This document shows, in pieces, positions 60,054-64,000 of a stretch of DNA of 64,000 nt. The notes under the pieces were generated by a model. It saw only the letters and a program-made list of their open reading frames with translations, ran no database searches and was not told the origin of the DNA. Location: the IMG/VR virus record IMGVR_UViG_3300042346_000702, positions 49,510 through 113,509 of that record, one strand, 5' to 3'. The stretch comes from a virus. Each line of letters opens with the position of its first letter. Within the stretch, counting starts at the first letter, position 1. The translations under genes and the position numbers were made by a program.

Positions 60054-61424
60054 TTATAGTTTCAGTTCGCTGATTTCTTTAGCATACATTGCAACCGGTG
60101 TATCACCTTGTAATTGCTCTAAGTATGCAAGCTTAGCTTCAAGCTCTTTTTCAAGCTCTTCAATCTTGTCCTTAGTTAGATACCAAATGCTCAAGTTCAA
60201 TAATGCTTCAGGACGAGTAAAGTCTTCTTGTATTGACAAGAGTTCAAGCAAGTCTTTCTTACCAGTATTACGGAACTTTTCAGTATTTACTAAGTAGAAA
60301 TTGATGAACCGAATACGTTCATCTAACCATAAGATGTCTTCTTCAGTTAGTTTGATAAGAGCTTGTCGTCTATCTTCATAACGAGCAATTCGCCATTCAA
60401 CGAATTCTTCAATGATTTGTTCAACATTATCAAATCGACGTAAAGCACCATTCGTATCCCATAATGTCAAGTTCTCAGTTTCTTTAGAGACCAACTTAAG
60501 GAGCTTCATTAGTTCTTCAGGGTCTTTAGAAGTAGTAGAACGAGGAGCAGTAATAAGATAATCGAAACCTTCTTCATCAGACTGATTGACAAAGTTCTTG
60601 ATGATTTCTTTGTCCATTAGCTTATGTAGATGAGCCTCGTAATGTTCATCTTGAACACCGACCGGTAACTCGGTCACACGAATGGTAAGGTTACCTTCCT
60701 CTTGATAGACACCTCTAATCTCTACTTGATTTGTAACAGGGTCACGTTCAATTGTACCTTTGTAACCATCATACCAAGGTTTCAACGTGCCGGGTTTCAG
60801 CTTTTTACCTTTCAAGACCTGTTGAATTGCGGACTTAAGGTCATTAGGATTGTAACCAAGGATGTATGTAGAGTGTCCTGTACCTATACCGTCAGCACCG
60901 TTAAGCAAACACACTGGAAGTATCGGGATGAAGTAGAGAGGCTCTATCTTATCGCCATTGGAGTAATGATGTTGTAAGATGAGGTCATCTTCTTTACGAA
61001 AGACCTTACGAAAGTTCGGTGAAATCTTTGCTTTGATGTAGCGAGCAGAAGCAGACTTACGCGATAGTCGATTACCGAATTGCCCAAAGCCTTCAACTAA
61101 AGGCATGTTGTTAGAGCCGATGAACTTTTGAGCCAATGTGACCAAAGTTCCTTCCATACTTGCCGCGCCGTGATGATAGTCCGTATCAGAGCAAGCTCTT
61201 GCAGCAAGTCGTTCAATCGTATCTTTATCAGCACCTTCACCTCGACATAGCATACCCCAAATTGCTTTACGATGAGATTGCTTGAACCCATCTCCTAAGA
61301 AGGGAATACCACGCACGTTAGAATGCGCGGAAAACAACTTTAGCTTAGTATCTATAAACTCTTTACATGTGAGTTCATCGGTCTGACCTAAAGTGTAGTT
61401 GATAATAGTTGCGGTTTTAGCCAT
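60054..61424 (-). CDS. DNA topoisomerase II subunit, T4 gp52-like (456 aa)
   Basis: The breakage-rejoining domain of GyrA/ParC type: CSDTDYHHGAASMEGTLV, VEGFGQFGNRLS, catalytic Tyr129 in SASARYIKAKIS, and LNGADGIGTGHSTYI. The length fits T4 gp52 (442 aa) and lacks the GyrA C-terminal domain. It would pair with the gene upstream for DNA passage. A coiled coil closes the C-terminus. An extended -10 promoter lies in the 37-bp gap upstream. Confidence 0.92.
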   Translation of the reverse strand: MAKTATIINYTLGQTDELTCKEFIDTKLKLFSAHSNVRGIPFLGDGFKQSHRKAIWGMLCRGEGADKDTIERLAARACSDTDYHHGAASMEGTLVTLAQKFIGSNNMPLVEGFGQFGNRLSRKSASARYIKAKISPNFRKVFRKEDDLILQHHYSNGDKIEPLYFIPILPVCLLNGADGIGTGHSTYILGYNPNDLKSAIQQVLKGKKLKPGTLKPWYDGYKGTIERDPVTNQVEIRGVYQEEGNLTIRVTELPVGVQDEHYEAHLHKLMDKEIIKNFVNQSDEEGFDYLITAPRSTTSKDPEELMKLLKLVSKETENLTLWDTNGALRRFDNVEQIIEEFVEWRIARYEDRRQALIKLTEEDILWLDERIRFINFYLVNTEKFRNTGKKDLLELLSIQEDFTRPEALLNLSIWYLTKDKIEELEKELEAKLAYLEQLQGDTPVAMYAKEISELKL

Positions 61425-61449
61425 AGTGTTCCTTTATGAATATGGTATT

Positions 61450-61455
61450 ATTATA
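61450..61455 (-). promoter_or_regulatory. Putative extended -10 promoter
   Basis: TGTTATAAT in the 37-bp gap between the two topoisomerase genes; no clear -35. Confidence 0.45.
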
Positions 61456-61461
61456 ACACAA

Positions 61462-63366
61462 TTAGTCGTATGAGTGAAAATAACTAGCACTCATTAGCCA
61501 TTCCTTTCTGTTATCAGCTTCACGATTTGAGAAAGCCAAGTTCAATCCTTCAACATCTTCGTTCTGCAAAGCTGAGATTTTGACTAAGTACTTTTCACGG
61601 TTATCGATAATCTTTTTGAACTGATGTGACTCGAATGTTCCTAAACCTTTGAAGTATTCAAACTTGTGCTTGATGCCTTGTTGAGCCCATGCTTTGTAGT
61701 CTTCATCGCTGAAGAACTCAAGTGGTTCATCACCTTTCTTAGCACCAGTGACAGTGACAATGTAAAGAGGGGTTCTTAGACGATAGATAGCACCAAGTTC
61801 AAATAGCTCTGGCCAGAAGCGAGCGAAGAAGTTATGGAGCAGTGAAGTGATATGCATGCCGTCAAGGTCTTCATCAGTCATAGTCACAATCTTACCAAAC
61901 CGCAAGTCTTCAAGTGACTCGACTTTCTTACCGATTTCAAGTCCGGTGATAGTCATAATGTTCTTAATTTCCGCGTTTCCAACAATGTCTTTATTGTCAG
62001 CATCCATCACGTTAAGTGGTTTCCCACGAAGTGAGAATGAGCCGATGTAAGGGTTCTTACCGCGAGCAGCTTGGATTGAAGTACGAGCAGAGTCCCCTTC
62101 AGCTAGATAGAGTTCGCATTGATGACGGTCTTTACGTTCGTTTGCATCAGAGAACTTTGGAACCTTACGTGGGTCAGACTTATTGACATCCTTATTCATC
62201 TTACGAAGTTCAGCAAGTTCGTTTGCTTTTTCCTTCGCTTCAACCCAGTCAAGAACTGATTGGATAATAGATGATTGAGTCAATTGCTTGACAAACTTGT
62301 CAGATACTCGCCATGTAGTTTTCCATTCGCTAACAGGAGAAATCATGTTCTCTTTAGTCTGCGAGCTAAACTTGGGACGATTGACAGTGCCGGAGATATA
62401 GACTCGCATATGAGCACGAAGGTCACCAGGTTTCACTTCGACTTTATGTTTCTTTTTGAAGAACTCGCGAAGTCTATCAACGATTTGCCACATAACATAA
62501 TCGATATGTGTGCCACCTTGATAAGTTTCGACTGAATTGATAAAGCTTATTTGGTCAAATCCGTCAGATGCAGAAATACCAACTTTCCAATCTTCAGTGG
62601 ATTCAAAGACGTACTGTTCATCATAAAGAGCAATATAATCTGCAAAGCTCTTCATTACTATACGTTCGCCATTGACATAGAACTTAACACCTACATTATT
62701 AGCTGCAGCATCAACAACTTTTTTGATGAGCTTCAACTTATGGTCTTCGTCCAACCCGCCTTTTAGGTTGAAGAATTCGTAATCAGGTTTGAATGTAATC
62801 TTAGTATGGTTCTTGCTACTTGATGTAACCTTGGCTTCTGATTTCTCACGTAAGCCATTCCAGAACTCCATACGAAACAACTTATTCCCATCGCAGCTTT
62901 CAATTTTGAACTCTGAACTCAAGATATTGGTTAGTGTGCTACCAACACCATTTGTACCAATTAGAGATTGGTCTTCATCATCGTTGAAGTTTGAACCAGC
63001 TCGCAGGTTAGAGAAGATGGTTTCAGCGACATATGTTCCAGTCTCAGGATGTATTTCAACGGGGATGCCTCGGCCATTATCATGAACCGAAATGTAGCCA
63101 TCATCACGAAGTTCTACCTTGATTGTATCAAGAACTTCAGGTGCTCGCTTAGCTTCGTCGATTGCGTTGTCAAGGATTTCAGAAAAGATTTTGACAAAAG
63201 CAGGAATGTAAGTAATTTCTTGTTGCACCATCCTTTTATCTTCAGGTTGATAAACCCATTCTTTTGATGTTTGTAAAGAAGTAGAACCGCAATACATGCC
63301 AGTTCTTTTTCTTACGTGGTCAATCTCATCAAGAACTTGATAAGTTTGTGCAATATGTTTTGTCAT
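61462..63366 (-). CDS. DNA topoisomerase II large subunit, T4 gp39/60-like (634 aa)
   Basis: The GHKL ATPase part has EILDNAIDE (Glu63, Asn67), DNGRG (96-100) and GTNGVG (137-142). The TOPRIM domain has EGDSA (423-427) and DEDLDG (498-503). Both are on one chain, unlike T4, where gp39 and gp60 are separate. It lacks GyrB's long insert. Together with the downstream gene it forms a topoisomerase for replication. Confidence 0.93.
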   Translation of the reverse strand: MTKHIAQTYQVLDEIDHVRKRTGMYCGSTSLQTSKEWVYQPEDKRMVQQEITYIPAFVKIFSEILDNAIDEAKRAPEVLDTIKVELRDDGYISVHDNGRGIPVEIHPETGTYVAETIFSNLRAGSNFNDDEDQSLIGTNGVGSTLTNILSSEFKIESCDGNKLFRMEFWNGLREKSEAKVTSSSKNHTKITFKPDYEFFNLKGGLDEDHKLKLIKKVVDAAANNVGVKFYVNGERIVMKSFADYIALYDEQYVFESTEDWKVGISASDGFDQISFINSVETYQGGTHIDYVMWQIVDRLREFFKKKHKVEVKPGDLRAHMRVYISGTVNRPKFSSQTKENMISPVSEWKTTWRVSDKFVKQLTQSSIIQSVLDWVEAKEKANELAELRKMNKDVNKSDPRKVPKFSDANERKDRHQCELYLAEGDSARTSIQAARGKNPYIGSFSLRGKPLNVMDADNKDIVGNAEIKNIMTITGLEIGKKVESLEDLRFGKIVTMTDEDLDGMHITSLLHNFFARFWPELFELGAIYRLRTPLYIVTVTGAKKGDEPLEFFSDEDYKAWAQQGIKHKFEYFKGLGTFESHQFKKIIDNREKYLVKISALQNEDVEGLNLAFSNREADNRKEWLMSASYFHSYD

Positions 63367-63401
63367 ATGATTTGTTTTTCACGAGTTATAATGGAATCTA
63401 T

Positions 63402-63569
63402 TTACAACTTGACAATATAGCCTAAATTGTTTAGCAACATAAAAGAGCTAAACAGGGCCATCACAAAAAGAGAAAATTTGAAAGACGAATTTCGCAAATT
63501 TCTTGAAGACCAAATATAAGCCAAAAAGAAAAAGAAAAAAGTTGAAATTGCCAGGTAAATTGTCATCAT
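63402..63569 (-). CDS. Small membrane protein (55 aa)
   Basis: A frame of 55 codons from ATG at 63569, with AGGAG at 9 bp. It encodes YLAISTFFFFFLAYIW and a second hydrophobic part (FVMALFSSFMLLNN). It is the first gene behind an early promoter and fills the gap between the topoisomerase gene and the next gene. Confidence 0.7.
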   Translation of the reverse strand: MMTIYLAISTFFFFFLAYIWSSRNLRNSSFKFSLFVMALFSSFMLLNNLGYIVKL

Positions 63570-63610
63570 TATAAAATACTCCTCTCGTATCAGTTTGTTT
63601 GTATGTGTCC

Positions 63611-63639
63611 ATTATACATCACTTGCCGCAACTTGTAAA
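63611..63639 (-). promoter_or_regulatory. T4-like early promoter with flanking inverted repeats
   Basis: TTTACA (63639-63634), 17-bp spacer, TATAAT (63616-63611). CACTTGCC at 63620-63627 pairs with GGCAAGTG at 63644-63651, around the -35. The palindrome TGATAAC CA GTTATCA follows at 63650-63665. Confidence 0.8.
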
Positions 63640-63676
63640 TAGTGGCAAGTGATAACCAGTTATCAGATTTACGATT

Positions 63677-63901
63677 TTAAGACTCAAGTTGTGAAGCTAC
63701 TTCCGGTTTATATGACGGGTCCCAAGACATTTCAATTTCAAAAGCTTCATTGAGACTAACTTCAACATTTGAACCTTGCGTCAATGTCGCACCAACTTCA
63801 CAAAGTTCAGATGGGTCCATATTGACTGCACGTTCAATGCTTTCATGAGTTAGGCCTAAGCCACCAAGCAATGCACGTAATTGAGCTTCTTTTGTGTTCA
63901 T
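63677..63901 (-). CDS. Hypothetical protein (74 aa)
   Basis: Acidic and helical at the start (KEAQLRALLGGLGLTHESIE), ending in a beta part. It overlaps the partial upstream gene by ATGA and ends before an early promoter. No family recognised. Confidence 0.6.
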   Translation of the reverse strand: MNTKEAQLRALLGGLGLTHESIERAVNMDPSELCEVGATLTQGSNVEVSLNEAFEIEMSWDPSYKPEVASQLES

Positions 63902-64000
63902 GATCGTTTCACCTTTACATTGAGTTGTCTATCTAAAGATACATCAAACAGTCGGCCATCAGAAATTGCTTTACCGACATCACGTATTTGCTCTGCATTA
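63898..64000 (-). CDS. C-terminal end of a gene running out of the window
   Basis: The frame is open to the window edge and encodes AEQIRDVGKAISDGRLFDVS and a basic tail VKVKRS, then TGA overlapping the next ATG. Too short to identify. Confidence 0.55.
   Translation of the reverse strand, partial: NAEQIRDVGKAISDGRLFDVSLDRQLNVKVKRS

Overview
The window is a gap-poor, AT-rich stretch (GC in the mid-30s % by eye) of a large tailed-phage genome, most probably a jumbo myovirus related to the T4 superfamily that infects a Gram-negative host. The evidence is: T4-type late promoters (TATAAATA and one-base variants) in front of virion genes; T4-like early promoters (TTTACA, 16-17 bp, TATAAT); a two-subunit type II topoisomerase of the gp39/gp52 kind; a T4 Rnl1-type RNA ligase; a thymidylate synthase; very large repetitive fibre proteins; and an i-spanin/o-spanin pair, which implies an outer membrane. 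No rRNA, tRNA or CRISPR array was seen. The exact phage genus and host cannot be fixed from sequence reading alone.

Layout. 1-17379 (+ strand): virion and lysis genes. These are a cut-off structural protein, a 196-aa structural protein, a 1944-aa fibre with a beta-propeller-like insert, an antisense glycosyltransferase, a stand-alone copy of the fibre N-terminal domain, an 828-aa fibre, and a set of small proteins built from one repeated WxIxH domain. A permuted-papain hydrolase, the spanin pair and a two-domain endolysin (M23 peptidase plus transglycosylase) follow. 17376-38513 (- strand): accessory region. It holds two leucine-rich-repeat paralogues, then a phage-borne Ter (tellurium-resistance/stress) module of a double-AAA MoxR-like ATPase, two TerD proteins, a DUF475/TerC membrane protein, a zinc-ribbon vWA (TerF-like) protein and TelA, with several unknown small genes. 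After that come many small early genes with near-identical promoters, a DraRnl-type RNA ligase, a DNA-glycosylase-like protein, a small heat-shock protein, an HNH protein and an Sm-like protein.

38514-38957 is the only long non-coding stretch. It is AT-rich and full of inverted repeats, and it separates divergent transcription units. 38958-40037 (+) is a two-gene late island with a nucleotidyltransferase. 40034-64000 (-) holds RNA ligase 1, small genes, a late virion operon (two more fibres, structural and possibly capsid-packaged proteins), and then a metabolism and chaperone block: thymidylate synthase, MazG-like hydrolase, two J-domain proteins and both topoisomerase subunits.

How the parts may work together (inference). 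The fibre, WxIxH and glycosyltransferase genes would shape receptor binding. The hydrolase, spanins and endolysin would carry out lysis. The two RNA ligases would counter host RNA cleavage, and topoisomerase, TS and MazG-like enzymes would support replication. The Ter module, together with Hsp20 and the J-proteins, looks like a stress and protein-remodelling system carried by the phage; it is the most interesting part of the window. At least four short membrane or basic proteins below 60 codons lie between annotated genes and are added here.
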